DNA from: Solimonas thermocellulolyticum
Lineage (GTDB): Bacteria > Pseudomonadota > Gammaproteobacteria > Nevskiales > Nevskiaceae
Reading direction: 5' to 3'
Assembly (NCBI RefSeq): GCF_040327995.1
Contig: NZ_JBEPIJ010000012.1
Coordinates: 45,738 to 109,737 of the forward strand
Length of the DNA: 64,000 nucleotides
Shown piece by piece: positions 1 through 10,297 of this stretch. The notes beneath the pieces were generated by a model. It was not told the origin of the DNA, did not search any database, and saw only the letters and a program-made list of their open reading frames with translations. The first letter of the stretch is position 1, and the number at the start of each line of letters is the position of its first letter. Position numbers and translations under genes: made by a program.

Positions 1-1307
1 TCATCAACAGCGGCATCGGCTGGCACGAGGCGCGCATCCCGACGATCGCGACCTCGGTGCCGCGCGCCGCCTTCGCCTGGCTCACGCAGAAACTCAAGGA
101 TCATGTGCGCATCCCGGTGTGCGCCAGCAACCGCATCAACGATCCGGCGGTGGCCGAGGAAATTCTCGCCACGGGTCAGGCCGACATGGTGTCGATGGCG
201 CGACCGCTGCTGGCTGACCCCGAGTTCGTGAAGAAGGCGCGCGAACGACGCGCCGACGAGATCAACACCTGCATCGCCTGCAACCAGGCCTGTCTCGATC
301 ACACCTTCCGCGCCAAGACCGCGAGCTGTCTGGTCAATCCGCGCGCCTGCCACGAGACCGAGCTGAACTACGTGCCGACCACGACGCGCAAGCGCATCGC
401 CGTCGTCGGCGCCGGTCCCGCCGGCCTTGCCGCAGCGACCGTGCTCGCCGAGCGCGGCCACAGCGTCGAGCTGTTCGACGCCGCCGCCGAGATCGGCGGT
501 CAGTTCAACATGGCCAAGCGCATTCCCGGCAAGGAGGAGTTCCACGAGACCCTGCGCTACTTCCGCCGCAAGCTGGAGCTGACCGGGGTCGGCCTGCACC
601 TGAACACCTACGTCGATGCGAAGCGGCTGATCGACGGCGGCTACGACGAGGTGCTGCTCGCCACCGGCGTGATTCCGCGCGATCCGAAGATCCCGGGCCA
701 GCACGCCCAGCAGAAGGCCGGGCGCGTGCTCAGCTACGTCGACGTCCTGCAGCACGGCAAGCCGGTGGGCCGGCGCGTCGCCGTGATCGGGGCCGGCGGC
801 ATCGGCTTCGACATCTGCGAATACCTGGTGCACGACGGCCATTCGCCGACGCTGGATCTCGACGCTTGGAATCGCGAATGGGGCGTCGACGATCCCGAAC
901 GTTCGCGCGGCGGCCTGAGCCGGCCGGAGATCGCGCCGCCGGCGCGCAAGGTCACGCTGCTGCAGCGCAAGGCCGAACCCTTGGGCAAGCGCCTGGGCAA
1001 GACCACGGGCTGGATCCACCGCACGCAGCTCAAGATGAAGCAGGTCGAGATGATCGGCGGCGTGAACTACGAGTCCATCGACGAGCGCGGCCTGTTCGTC
1101 ACGTTTGGCGAGAAACGCGAGAAGCCGACGCTGATCGAAGCCGACACCATCGTGCTGTGCACCGGACAGGAGCCGCTGCGCGAGCTGCAGGCGCCGCTGC
1201 AGGCATCCGGCGTGAAGGTGCATCTGATCGGCGGCGCGGACGTCGCCGCCGAGCTCGACGCCAAGCGCGCGATCAACCAGGCGTCGCGGCTGGCGGCGAC
1301 GCTTTAG
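1..1307 (+). CDS. fadH: 2,4-dienoyl-CoA reductase (NADPH), 5' end outside window
   Basis: This is the C-terminal 434 residues of FadH, the iron-sulfur flavoenzyme that reduces 2,4-dienoyl-CoA esters during beta-oxidation of unsaturated fatty acids. The frame is open from base 3, so the FMN-binding TIM barrel begins left of the window. Visible are the end of the barrel (SINSGIGWHE-type segment at the very start), the 4Fe-4S cysteines in the order CIACNQAC ... SCLVNPRAC, and then the FAD/NADPH domain with GAGPAGLAAA and a second dinucleotide fold GAGGIGFD. The gene ends at 1307 and overlaps the convergent MFS gene by 35 bases. The family assignment is firm; only the start is missing. Confidence 0.95.
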   Translation, partial: INSGIGWHEARIPTIATSVPRAAFAWLTQKLKDHVRIPVCASNRINDPAVAEEILATGQADMVSMARPLLADPEFVKKARERRADEINTCIACNQACLDHTFRAKTASCLVNPRACHETELNYVPTTTRKRIAVVGAGPAGLAAATVLAERGHSVELFDAAAEIGGQFNMAKRIPGKEEFHETLRYFRRKLELTGVGLHLNTYVDAKRLIDGGYDEVLLATGVIPRDPKIPGQHAQQKAGRVLSYVDVLQHGKPVGRRVAVIGAGGIGFDICEYLVHDGHSPTLDLDAWNREWGVDDPERSRGGLSRPEIAPPARKVTLLQRKAEPLGKRLGKTTGWIHRTQLKMKQVEMIGGVNYESIDERGLFVTFGEKREKPTLIEADTIVLCTGQEPLRELQAPLQASGVKVHLIGGADVAAELDAKRAINQASRLAATL

Positions 1308-2520
1308 CGTCCGGCACGCGTGCGAGCAACACGCCGCCGACGATGAAAAAGGCCAGCAGGGTCAGGATCGCCAGCCGCGGGCTGCCGCTGATCTGGGCGG
1401 CGACGCCGACGACGGTCGGCCCGAGCACCGCCGCGAACTTACCCATCATGTTGTAGAAGCCGAAGAACTCGCCGGCCTTGTCCGCCGGAATCAGGCGCGC
1501 GTAGTACGAACGCGACAGCGACTGGATGCCGCCCTGCACACAGCCGATCGCGGCGGCCATCAGGTAGAACTGCGTCACCGTCTGCAGGAAGTACGCCCAT
1601 AGCGTCACGCCCGCGTAGACACCCAGGGCCACGAAGATCGCGCGCCGGGTGCCGATGCGATCGCCGAGCCAGCCGAAGAAGATCGCGGCCGGAAAGCCGA
1701 TGAACTGCACCATCAGTAGCGCGGCGATCAGGTTGCTCGACGCAAAGCCCAGCTTCATGCCGAAGTCGACCGCCATGACGATGATGGTGTCGACGCCGTC
1801 GATGTACAGCCAGTAGGCGATCAGGAACAGCCACACCGGCCGGTGCTGGCGAATCTCGCGCAGCGTCGCCACGAGCTCGCGCCAGCCGCTCTGCCCCGCG
1901 CGTGGCGCGCCTTCCGGTACGTTGCACAGCAGCGGCAGCGCGAACAGCAGCCACCACAGCGCGACCATGACGAAGGCCACACGCGTCGCGATCGCGGCGT
2001 CGGCGAGGCCGAACCACTGCGGCTTGAGCGCCATCGCCACATTGACCGCGAACAGCACGCCGCCGCCGAGATAGCCGAGACCGTAGCCAAGCGCGGACAC
2101 GCGATCCATCTCGTGCGGCCGAGCGACGTTGACCAGCAGCGCGTCGTAGAACGACAGACCGCCGAAGAAGCCGATACGACCGACGACGGACAACGCGATC
2201 GCCCAGCCCCACTGTCCCTGGCCGACGAGGTAGAGCGCGGCGGTGGAGACCACGCCCATCGCCGTGAAGGCACCGAGCAAGCGCTTCTTCGCCGCGCGAC
2301 GATCGGCGATGGCGCCCAGCCACGGCGCCAGCAGCATCACGACGATGCTGGCGAGCGTCGCGGTCAGGCCCTGGTAGAGCGTCTGCGTCTGCGGTTCGAC
2401 GCCGGCCGCCCAGTACTCGTTGAAGAAGATTGGGTAGAAGCCGGCGATCACCGTGGTCGCGAACGCGGAGTTGCCCCAGTCGTAGAGCGCCCAGGACCAC
2501 TGTTGCCGGCGCCTCGTCAT
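1273..2520 (-). CDS. MFS permease, Atg22/UMF1-like
   Basis: A 415-residue integral membrane protein with about twelve hydrophobic segments. The N-terminus WALYDWGNSAFATTV is typical of the Atg22 (vacuole effluxer, UMF1) branch of the major facilitator superfamily. Substrate is unknown; bacterial relatives are often assumed to export small metabolites, which is inference here. The start codon overlaps the rimI stop (ATGA at 2517-2520), so it is the last gene of a coupled udg-rimI-MFS operon. It ends convergently inside fadH with a 35-base overlap, and no terminator is visible between them. Confidence 0.85.
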   Translation of the reverse strand: MTRRRQQWSWALYDWGNSAFATTVIAGFYPIFFNEYWAAGVEPQTQTLYQGLTATLASIVVMLLAPWLGAIADRRAAKKRLLGAFTAMGVVSTAALYLVGQGQWGWAIALSVVGRIGFFGGLSFYDALLVNVARPHEMDRVSALGYGLGYLGGGVLFAVNVAMALKPQWFGLADAAIATRVAFVMVALWWLLFALPLLCNVPEGAPRAGQSGWRELVATLREIRQHRPVWLFLIAYWLYIDGVDTIIVMAVDFGMKLGFASSNLIAALLMVQFIGFPAAIFFGWLGDRIGTRRAIFVALGVYAGVTLWAYFLQTVTQFYLMAAAIGCVQGGIQSLSRSYYARLIPADKAGEFFGFYNMMGKFAAVLGPTVVGVAAQISGSPRLAILTLLAFFIVGGVLLARVPDAKASPPAATPG

Positions 2521-2984
2521 GTCAGATCCAGCCCCAGGACCAGCGCGTCCTCACGACCGCCGTGCGCCGGGTAGTAGCCGCGACGCTCGCCCAGCGGTCG
2601 GAAACCAAAACCGGCGTACAGCGCCCGTGCCGCGAGATTGGACTTGCGCACTTCGAGCAGGACCAGATTCACCGCCGCGGCGCGCGCAACCATGATCAGA
2701 TGCCGCAGCAGGAACTGCGCAAGGCCCCGGCGGCGCTGCGACGCCGCGACGCACAGATTGAGGATGTGCGCCTCGCCGGCCGCCATGCTCATCAGCGCGT
2801 AGGCCAGCACCGCGTCATCGCGATCGGTCACCACCCAGGCGCTGTAGCCGACGCGCAGACAGTCGCGGAAGATGCCCTCGGTCCATGGAAAGTCGTAGGA
2901 CGCCGTCTCGATCGCGAGCACCTCGGGCAGATGCTCGGCACGCATCGGGTGCAGACGCCAGGCGGGTTCGAGCTGCGCGCTCAA
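2517..2984 (-). CDS. rimI: ribosomal protein bS18 alanine N-acetyltransferase
   Basis: A 155-residue GNAT acetyltransferase of the RimI family, which acetylates the N-terminal alanine of ribosomal protein S18. The family marks are FPWTEG near the N-terminus, the acetyl-CoA loop RRRGLA, the LEVRKSNLAARALY segment and the C-terminal YYPAHGGREDAL. The chosen start is TTG at 2984-2982, which overlaps the udg stop (TTGA) and gives the usual family length; ATG at 2945 would remove the first beta-strand. Pairing with udg is a common bacterial arrangement. The downstream MFS gene overlaps by four bases. Confidence 0.9.
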   Translation of the reverse strand: MSAQLEPAWRLHPMRAEHLPEVLAIETASYDFPWTEGIFRDCLRVGYSAWVVTDRDDAVLAYALMSMAAGEAHILNLCVAASQRRRGLAQFLLRHLIMVARAAAVNLVLLEVRKSNLAARALYAGFGFRPLGERRGYYPAHGGREDALVLGLDLT

Positions 2985-3769
2985 GCGGTCTCCGCGAGAT
3001 GACGGTGGATGCGCTTTAAGTCTTCCCAGCTCTTGGCCTTCTCGCGCGGGCTGCGCAGCAGGTAGGCCGGGTGGTAGGTGACGAAGACCGGCGTGCCGGT
3101 CGGACCGTAGCGATGCAGCGGCCCGCGCAGCTTCGACAGCGGCGCATCGGTGGCGAGCAGGCGCTGCGCGGCGACGCGGCCGAGCGCGACGATCAGCTTC
3201 GGCTGCACCAGCTCGATCTGCCGATCGAGATACGGCCGACAGGCCTCGACCTCGTCGGCCTCGGGGTCCCGGTTGCCGGGTGGACGGCATTTGACCACGT
3301 TGGCGATGAACACCGCCTGATCCGGCGCGGCCTGTTTGCGCGAGCGGCCGATCGCCTTGAGCATCTCGTCGAGCAGCTTGCCGGCGCGGCCGACGAAGGG
3401 TTCGCCCTGGGCATCTTCATCCGCGCCCGGCCCCTCGCCGATCACCATCAGCGGCGCCGCCTCGCTGCCGACGCCGAACACCGTCTGCGTGCGCGTCGCG
3501 CACAGCTTACAGGCCTGGCAGTCCTTGACCATCGCGCGCAAACCGGACCAGTCGGCCGGCACTTCGCGTGAGCCCGCGGCGAGCGCCGTCGGCACGGCGG
3601 CGGGCGGCGCAGGCGCTGCGGTCTTGCGCGACATCGGCTGACGAATCTCGGCGTGCGCTTGCGGCTCTGCAATCGGCGTCACGGCTGCCGGCGCCTGCTG
3701 GGCGCCGCGCAAGGCCCAGGTCTCGATCCCGAGCAGTCGCAGGTAGTGCTGGCGGCGGGCCGCGTCCAT
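2981..3769 (-). CDS. uracil-DNA glycosylase, family 4 (Fe-S)
   Basis: A 262-residue type-4 uracil-DNA glycosylase that excises uracil from DNA to start base excision repair. A variable Ala/Pro-rich leader of about 80 residues is followed by the catalytic domain. The domain has CQACKLC supplying iron-sulfur ligands, the water-activating motif GEGPGADEDAQGEPFVG, further cluster cysteines in VVKCRPP and EACRPYL, and the late motif TYHPAYLL. The N-terminal leader is longer than the catalytic core needs and may be a protein-interaction tail (inference). It is first in an operon with rimI and the MFS gene, and is separated from leuA by about 60 bases. Confidence 0.92.
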   Translation of the reverse strand: MDAARRQHYLRLLGIETWALRGAQQAPAAVTPIAEPQAHAEIRQPMSRKTAAPAPPAAVPTALAAGSREVPADWSGLRAMVKDCQACKLCATRTQTVFGVGSEAAPLMVIGEGPGADEDAQGEPFVGRAGKLLDEMLKAIGRSRKQAAPDQAVFIANVVKCRPPGNRDPEADEVEACRPYLDRQIELVQPKLIVALGRVAAQRLLATDAPLSKLRGPLHRYGPTGTPVFVTYHPAYLLRSPREKAKSWEDLKRIHRHLAETA

Positions 3770-3827
3770 GGGCGCCGATTGTAGCCGCCGCTCGAAAGAC
3801 CGCGGGCTACGGAACCGGCGCCGATGC

Positions 3828-5525
3828 TCAGGCCGCGCGCCGCTGTTCGCGCCGCTGCGCCAGCGCGCGGTTCACCCCGGACAGGATCGCCTTAAGCGAG
3901 GCGGTGACGATGTTGGCATCGCGGCCCACACCGAACAGCGGCTTGCCGTCACCGAGCTTCATCTCGATGTAGGTCACCGCGGCGGCATCGGCGCCGGCAC
4001 CGATCGAATGCTCGTGATAATCGAGCACCGCGATCGGCTCGCCGACGAGCTGCGACAAGGCAGAGATGAACGCATCGATCGGCCCGTTGCCGCGGCCCTT
4101 GAGCTTCTGCGCGCGGCCGTCGACGCGGATCTCGGTGGCCAGCTCGACCTCGTCACGGGTCGAATCCTCGACCAGATGGTGCGAGACGTAACCGTAAGGC
4201 GCGACCGCGTCGAAGTACTCGCGCGCGAAGATGCGGCCGATGTCCTCGGCGGTCATCTCCTTGCCGCTTTCGTCCATCGCCACCTGCACCACCTGGCTGA
4301 ACTCGATCTGCAGGCGCCGCGGCAGGTTGAGGCCGTACTCGGTTTCGAGCAGATAGGTGATGCCGCCCTTGCCCGATTGCGAGTTGACGCGAATCACCGC
4401 CTCGTAGCTGCGGCCCAGGTCCTTGGGATCGATCGGCAGATAGGGCATCTCCCAGACGTCACCGTCCTTGCGCGCGGCGAAGGCCTTCTTGATCGCGTCC
4501 TGGTGCGAGCCGGAAAACGAGGTGTAGACCAGATCGCCGACGTAGGGATGACGCGGATGCACCGGAAGCTGGTTGCAGAACTCGACGGTGCGACGCACCG
4601 CGTCGATGTCGGAAAAGTCCAGGCCCGGGTCCACGCCCTGGGTGTACATGTTCAGCGCCAGATTGACGATGTCGACGTTGCCGGTGCGCTCGCCGTTGCC
4701 GAACAAGCAGCCCTCGATGCGATCGGCACCGGCCATCAGCGCGAACTCGCCGGCGGCGGTGCCGGTGCCGCGATCGTTGTGCGGATGGATCGACAGCACG
4801 ATGGCCTCGCGCCGCTCGATGTTGCGATGCATCCATTCGACCATGTCGGCGAAGATGTTCGGCGTCGAGTGCTCGACCGTCGATGGCAGGTTGATGATCA
4901 ACGGCCTCTCGGGCGTTGGCTCGAACACCGCGCTGACTGCATCGACGATGCGCTTGGAGAATTCCAGCTCGGTGCCGGAGAACATCTCCGGCGAGTATTC
5001 GAAGCGCCAGTCGGTGCCGGGATTCTCGGCGGCGAGCTGCTTGATCAGCTTCGCGTGCCGCACGGCCAGTTCGTCGATGACCTGCTCCGGGCTCATGTTG
5101 AACACGACGCGCCGCATCACCGGCGCGGTCGCGTTGTAGAAGTGCACGATCGCGCGCCTGGCACCCTCGAGCGCCTCGAAGGTGCGGCGGATCAGCGGCT
5201 CGCGCGACTGCGTCAGCACCTGAATGGTGACGTCGTCCGGAATCAGATCCTTTTCGATCAGATGGCGGATGAAGTCGAACTCGGTCTGCGAGGCGCTGGG
5301 GAAACCGACCTCGATCTCCTTGAAACCGATCTTCACGAGCTGCTCGAACATGCGCAGCTTGCGCGTGCGGTCCATCGGCTCGATCAGCGCCTGATTGCCG
5401 TCGCGCAGATCGACACTGCACCAGATCGGCGCCTTGGAAATCACCGCATCCGGCCAACTGCGGTCACGCAAATGCACCGGCTCGAAGCGGCGGTATTTGA
5501 TGGAGGGATCTTTCAACATCGGCAT
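3828..5525 (-). CDS. leuA: 2-isopropylmalate synthase, LeuA2 type
   Basis: A 565-residue enzyme condensing acetyl-CoA with 2-oxoisovalerate, the first committed step of leucine synthesis. The protein opens with MPMLKDPSIKYRRFEPVHL and CSVDLRDGNQAL, which place it in the longer LeuA2 class (yeast/actinobacterial form). The TIM barrel carries the metal-binding DLRDGNQ and the SIHPHNDRGTG motifs, and the C-terminal third is the LeuA dimer/allosteric domain that binds leucine. It is the last gene of an ilvN-ilvC-pssA-leuA series on the minus strand, but a 263-base spacer separates it from pssA, so it may have its own promoter. Confidence 0.95.
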   Translation of the reverse strand: MPMLKDPSIKYRRFEPVHLRDRSWPDAVISKAPIWCSVDLRDGNQALIEPMDRTRKLRMFEQLVKIGFKEIEVGFPSASQTEFDFIRHLIEKDLIPDDVTIQVLTQSREPLIRRTFEALEGARRAIVHFYNATAPVMRRVVFNMSPEQVIDELAVRHAKLIKQLAAENPGTDWRFEYSPEMFSGTELEFSKRIVDAVSAVFEPTPERPLIINLPSTVEHSTPNIFADMVEWMHRNIERREAIVLSIHPHNDRGTGTAAGEFALMAGADRIEGCLFGNGERTGNVDIVNLALNMYTQGVDPGLDFSDIDAVRRTVEFCNQLPVHPRHPYVGDLVYTSFSGSHQDAIKKAFAARKDGDVWEMPYLPIDPKDLGRSYEAVIRVNSQSGKGGITYLLETEYGLNLPRRLQIEFSQVVQVAMDESGKEMTAEDIGRIFAREYFDAVAPYGYVSHHLVEDSTRDEVELATEIRVDGRAQKLKGRGNGPIDAFISALSQLVGEPIAVLDYHEHSIGAGADAAAVTYIEMKLGDGKPLFGVGRDANIVTASLKAILSGVNRALAQRREQRRAA

Positions 5526-5788
5526 GGCAAGGTCCTCGCCGGGTTGACGGCTCTGCGACGCAAGCGGCGTGGGCAGGCTCGTCGGAGGGTAAGGGTTGGG
5601 GTTTGCACGGTTTCGGCCCCGTGCGCGGCGCGGCGCGTATGGTCTGCCTTACGGCAGAAGCAGGCCAAGACCGCGGGACAGAGCCGCAGTGCGAAGGATG
5701 GATTGGCTGCAGACGAAGCGCATGGCCAGCGAATATAGACGATGTGCGCCAGCGCTGCCAATCCCGCTCGCAGGCCGCGCGGTACCGC
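5526..5788. other. pssA-leuA spacer with short perfect inverted repeat
   Basis: This 263-base gap holds no convincing gene. A perfect inverted repeat TCTGCC-TTAC-GGCAGA lies at 5643-5658. I looked on the minus strand for a leucine-rich leader peptide and an attenuator ahead of leuA and found no leucine-codon run. The role of the repeat is unknown; a short transcription-attenuating hairpin is possible. Confidence 0.4.
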
Positions 5789-6565
5789 TCAGGCCAGGGC
5801 GCTCGTTCGGCGGTAGCGCCGCCACAGCGTCAGCGCCGGCCCTGACAGCGTGTAGCCGAAAAAGCCCCAGAACAAGACGTTCGGCGGGTTGATCAGGATC
5901 AGCGTGAAGATGCCGACGAACAGCACCATGTACAGAAACGGTCCGCGCCGCGACAGCTTGACCTGCTTGAAGCTCGCGTAGCGGATGTTGCTGACCATCA
6001 GGAGCGCGCAGCCCAGTGTCAGGATCGACGCTGGCAGCAGCGCGGTTTCACCGTCCAGGCCCCAGCTGTGCGCGGCCCAGACGAAGAACACCACGGTGGC
6101 CGCCGCCGACGGGCTCGGCAGGCCGAAGAAATCCTTGTTGCTGCCGGCGATCGCGGTCAGCACGTTGAAGCGCGCCAGGCGCAGCGCCGCGCAGGCGGCG
6201 AACAGGAAGGCCAGCGCCCAGCCGAGTTTGCCGCCGAGCCACTTGTATTCGGAGAAGTGATGCAGGCTGAAGGCATAGACGACGATGGCCGCGGCGACGC
6301 CAAAAGCGACCATGTCGCACAGCGAGTCGTACTCCTTACCGAAATCGCTCTGCGTGTTGGTCAGCCGCGCGATGCGGCCATCCAGCCCGTCGGCGACCAT
6401 CGCCGCGAGTATGCCCGCCGCCGCCGCCTCGAAACGCCCACCCATCGCCTGCACGATCGCGTAGAAACCGCCGAACAGCGTGCCGGTGGTGAACAGGTTG
6501 GGCAGTAGATAGATGCCCTTGCGGCGGGACTGGGCAGTGGCGGGCATGGCGTTCGATTCGTTCAT
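5789..6565 (-). CDS. pssA: CDP-diacylglycerol-serine O-phosphatidyltransferase, type II
   Basis: A 258-residue inner-membrane enzyme that makes phosphatidylserine, the precursor of phosphatidylethanolamine. It is the type II (CDP-alcohol phosphotransferase) form, unlike the E. coli enzyme. The signature is DGLDGRIARLTNTQSDFGKE followed by YDSLCD, and there are about six to eight hydrophobic segments. The start chosen is ATG at 6565-6563 (MNESNAMPATAQ); the frame is open further upstream only through a heptanucleotide repeat and is unlikely to be coding there. An internal ATG at 6547 is an alternative. It lies between ilvC and leuA, a linkage seen in other proteobacteria. Confidence 0.92.
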   Translation of the reverse strand: MNESNAMPATAQSRRKGIYLLPNLFTTGTLFGGFYAIVQAMGGRFEAAAAGILAAMVADGLDGRIARLTNTQSDFGKEYDSLCDMVAFGVAAAIVVYAFSLHHFSEYKWLGGKLGWALAFLFAACAALRLARFNVLTAIAGSNKDFFGLPSPSAAATVVFFVWAAHSWGLDGETALLPASILTLGCALLMVSNIRYASFKQVKLSRRGPFLYMVLFVGIFTLILINPPNVLFWGFFGYTLSGPALTLWRRYRRTSALA

Positions 6566-6570
6566 GCCCG

Positions 6571-6603
<33 letters not shown>

Positions 6604-6661
6604 CACGGACGGGCTCGTTCCGCAAAATGGAAACCGCTGACTGGAAGCCCAGCCGCAGGCT

Positions 6662-7684
<1,023 letters not shown>

Positions 7685-7747
7685 GTCTTGGCTCCGCGAA
7701 CTGAAGTGAACACTGACGAACACGGCCACGCGGCCGCGTACGGGACA

Positions 7748-8251
7748 TCAAGCCGGGACTGCGAGCACCGCGTGACCGCGCTGCATCGCGGCGACGCCCG
7801 AGCGCACCAGTTCGAGGATGCGACCGAGCTTCTCGATCTCGCCGACGAAGGTGTCGACCTCCTGCCCGGTACCGGCGAGTTGGATCATGCGCGTGCTCTC
7901 GGACTCGTCGAGAATCGCCGCGCGATGCCGGCGCACACATTCGACGATGCTGCGCGCCGACTCGGCGTCGGTGACCTCGACCTTGAGCATCAGCAGCTCG
8001 CATTCGAGATGATCGGTGCTCGACAGATCGACGATCTCGACGACGTCGATCACCTTGCGCGCCTGCTTGATGATCTGCTCGATCACCGCGTCCGAGCCGC
8101 TGGTCACCAGCGTCAGCCGCGACACCGCCGGATCGTGCGTGGGCGCGACCGACAGCGAGTCGATGTTGTAGCCGCGCGACGAGAACATCGCCGCGACGCG
8201 CGCCAGCGCGCCGGCCTCGTTCTGCAGCAGGATGGAGATGATGTGACGCAT
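7748..8251 (-). CDS. ilvN: acetolactate synthase small (regulatory) subunit
   Basis: A 167-residue regulatory subunit with an N-terminal ACT domain (MRHIISILLQNEAGALARVA, then SRGYNIDSLSV) that binds valine for feedback inhibition, and a C-terminal ACT-like domain ending GHAVLAVPA. It partners the large subunit IlvB to form acetohydroxyacid synthase. The start is ATG at 8251, since the frame extends further upstream but without family similarity. It heads the ilvN-ilvC-pssA-leuA run and is divergent from ilvB, with 111 bases between the two starts. The two subunits are usually encoded by one operon, so this layout is unusual. Confidence 0.95.
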   Translation of the reverse strand: MRHIISILLQNEAGALARVAAMFSSRGYNIDSLSVAPTHDPAVSRLTLVTSGSDAVIEQIIKQARKVIDVVEIVDLSSTDHLECELLMLKVEVTDAESARSIVECVRRHRAAILDESESTRMIQLAGTGQEVDTFVGEIEKLGRILELVRSGVAAMQRGHAVLAVPA

Positions 8252-8294
8252 CGCGGATCGGCGCGGTGTATCCCCGGGGGCGCGCATCATCGCT

Positions 8295-8322
8295 TTGCTG
8301 CACTGCGAAATCAAGCTAACAT
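8295..8322 (+). promoter_or_regulatory. candidate sigma-70 promoter for ilvB
   Basis: TTGCTG at 8295-8300 and TAACAT at 8317-8322 are separated by 16 bases, with the ilvB start 40 bases downstream and a GGAG at 8348-8351 as ribosome binding site. It lies in the 111-base divergent spacer shared with ilvN. Assigned by motif only. Confidence 0.4.
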
Positions 8323-8362
8323 CGCCTGATTTTCTTCATCGCCGCACGGAGCCGCCGCCCCG

Positions 8363-10210
8363 ATGAACGCCGCCGCACCCGCCGTCCGCCACCCGCTCGC
8401 AGGCCGGATCCTGACCGGCGCGGAGATCGTCGTACAGATCCTGGCGGACGAGGGGGTCGACGTCGTATTCGGCTACTCCGGCGGCGCGATCCTGCCGACC
8501 TACGACGCGGTGTTCCGCTACAACGCCGAACACCGCCGTGCCGACGGCAGCGATCCGATGCCGCTGATCGTGCCGGCCAACGAGCAGGCCGCCGGCTTCA
8601 TGGCCGCCGGTTACGCGCGCGCTTCGGGCAAGGTCGGTGTGTGTCTGGTCACGTCCGGCCCCGGCGCCACCAACACGGTGACGCCGGTGCGTGACTGCAT
8701 GGCCGATTCGATCCCCATCGTCGTCATCTGCGGCCAGGTGCCCACCGCCGCGGTCGGCAGCGATGCGTTCCAGGAAGCGCCGATCAGCTCGATCATGGGT
8801 TCGGCCGCCAAGCACGTGTTCCTCGTCACCGATCCCAAGCAGCTCGAAGCCACGGTGCGCACCGCCTTCGAGATCGCGCGCACCGGCCGCCCCGGCCCGG
8901 TGGTGATCGACATTCCCAAAGACGTGCAGAACTGGTCCGGGCCGTTCCGTGGACAGGGCGTGCTGCCCATCCCCGGCTACCGCGCGCGGCTCAAGGCGAT
9001 CCAGGACAATCGCATCGGCGAGGAATCCGCGGCGCGCTTCTTGGACATGCTGCGCCAGGCCAGGCGCCCGCTGATCTACGCCGGCGGCGGCGTGATCCAC
9101 GGCGAGGCCTCGGCGGCGCTGCGTGAGTTCTCGCAGACGTTCGGGATCCCGGTGACGACGACCTTGATGGGCATCGGCTGCTACGACACCACCGACCCCT
9201 TGTGTCTGAAGATGCTCGGCATGCACGGCACCGCCTATGCCAACTACGCCACCGACGACTGCGATTTTCTGATCGCGGTGGGCGCGCGTTTCGACGATCG
9301 CGTCGCCGGCGTGCCGGCCAAGTTCGCGCGCAGTGCCAAGTGGATCGCACACCTGGACATCGACCCGTCCGAGATCAACAAGGTCAAGCGCGTGCACTGG
9401 CATCACGTCGGCGAACTGGTGCCGGCGCTGGCGGCACTGCGCGAGTACGCGCTGGCACAGGGCTTCAAGCCGGACTACGCCGAGTGGCACGCGCACATCG
9501 CCGATCTGAAGAAGACCTACGCGATGAACTACGAGCGCGGCGGCCATCACATCCAGCCGCACGCGGTCATCGAAGAGATCAACAAGCTCACCAAGGGTGA
9601 GGCCATCGTCGCCACCGGCGTCGGCCAGCACCAGATGTGGGCTGCGCAATACTTCGACTTTCGCCAGCCGCGCCTGTGGCTGACCTCCGGTTCCATGGGC
9701 ACGATGGGCTTCGGCCTGCCGGCGGCGATCGGCGCCGCGTTCGCACGGCCGGGCAAGATCGTCATCGACATCGACGGCGACGCCAGCATCCGCATGAACC
9801 TCGGCGAACTGGAAACGGTCACCACCTATGACCTGCCGGTAAAGATCGTCGTGCTCAACAACTTCGGCGACGGCATGGTCAAGCAATGGCAGCGTCTGTT
9901 CTTCGACAGTCGCTACGCCGGCTCTGACAAGAGCCTGCACCGCAAAGACTTCGTCAAAGCCGCCGAGGCCGACGGCTATCGCTTCGCGCGGCGCGTCGAG
10001 GAAAAAGAGCAGCTCTCACAAACTATCGCCGAGTTCATCGCCTTCGACGGCCCGGCCTTCCTCGAGGTCATCATCGACCCGATGGCCTCGGTCTACCCGA
10101 TGGTCGGCCCCGGCATGTCCTACGAGCAGATGATCACCGGCGACTGGATTCCGTCGCGCAGCGCCGTCGCGCCGGAAAAGGTCGACGTGACCTCCACGCA
10201 GATGTTCTGA
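8363..10210 (+). CDS. ilvB: acetolactate synthase large (catalytic) subunit
   Basis: A 615-residue thiamine-diphosphate enzyme that condenses pyruvate with pyruvate or 2-oxobutyrate at the entry to branched-chain amino acid synthesis. The order is N-terminal TPP pyrimidine domain (FGYSGGAILPTYDA, catalytic Glu in PANEQAAGFMA), central FAD domain (GARFDDRVAG), and C-terminal TPP pyrophosphate domain with GDASIRMN ... VVLNN. Its length is slightly above the E. coli IlvB size because of a basic/Ala-rich leader. It is transcribed away from its regulatory partner ilvN, across a 111-base spacer. Confidence 0.96.
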   Translation: MNAAAPAVRHPLAGRILTGAEIVVQILADEGVDVVFGYSGGAILPTYDAVFRYNAEHRRADGSDPMPLIVPANEQAAGFMAAGYARASGKVGVCLVTSGPGATNTVTPVRDCMADSIPIVVICGQVPTAAVGSDAFQEAPISSIMGSAAKHVFLVTDPKQLEATVRTAFEIARTGRPGPVVIDIPKDVQNWSGPFRGQGVLPIPGYRARLKAIQDNRIGEESAARFLDMLRQARRPLIYAGGGVIHGEASAALREFSQTFGIPVTTTLMGIGCYDTTDPLCLKMLGMHGTAYANYATDDCDFLIAVGARFDDRVAGVPAKFARSAKWIAHLDIDPSEINKVKRVHWHHVGELVPALAALREYALAQGFKPDYAEWHAHIADLKKTYAMNYERGGHHIQPHAVIEEINKLTKGEAIVATGVGQHQMWAAQYFDFRQPRLWLTSGSMGTMGFGLPAAIGAAFARPGKIVIDIDGDASIRMNLGELETVTTYDLPVKIVVLNNFGDGMVKQWQRLFFDSRYAGSDKSLHRKDFVKAAEADGYRFARRVEEKEQLSQTIAEFIAFDGPAFLEVIIDPMASVYPMVGPGMSYEQMITGDWIPSRSAVAPEKVDVTSTQMF

Positions 10211-10297
10211 ACCCGAGCCGTTTGGCGGCGACGTCGCGGCCAATGCGGCGGCGCGGGCGGCCAGACCCGCAGATCACGATCCCGAGCTTCCACCGTC

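Noticed and set aside
3768..5738. Long open frame (656 codons) opposite leuA
   Set aside because: It covers the leuA gene on the other strand, has no recognisable family, and long antisense frames are expected in high-GC coding DNA.
5526..5788. Leucine leader peptide and attenuator upstream of leuA
   Set aside because: No short frame with consecutive leucine codons and no terminator hairpin with T-run were found on the minus strand; only one 6-bp inverted repeat.
8336..9940. 534-codon minus-strand frame over ilvB
   Set aside because: Shadow frame with no family; ilvB on the plus strand is unambiguous.
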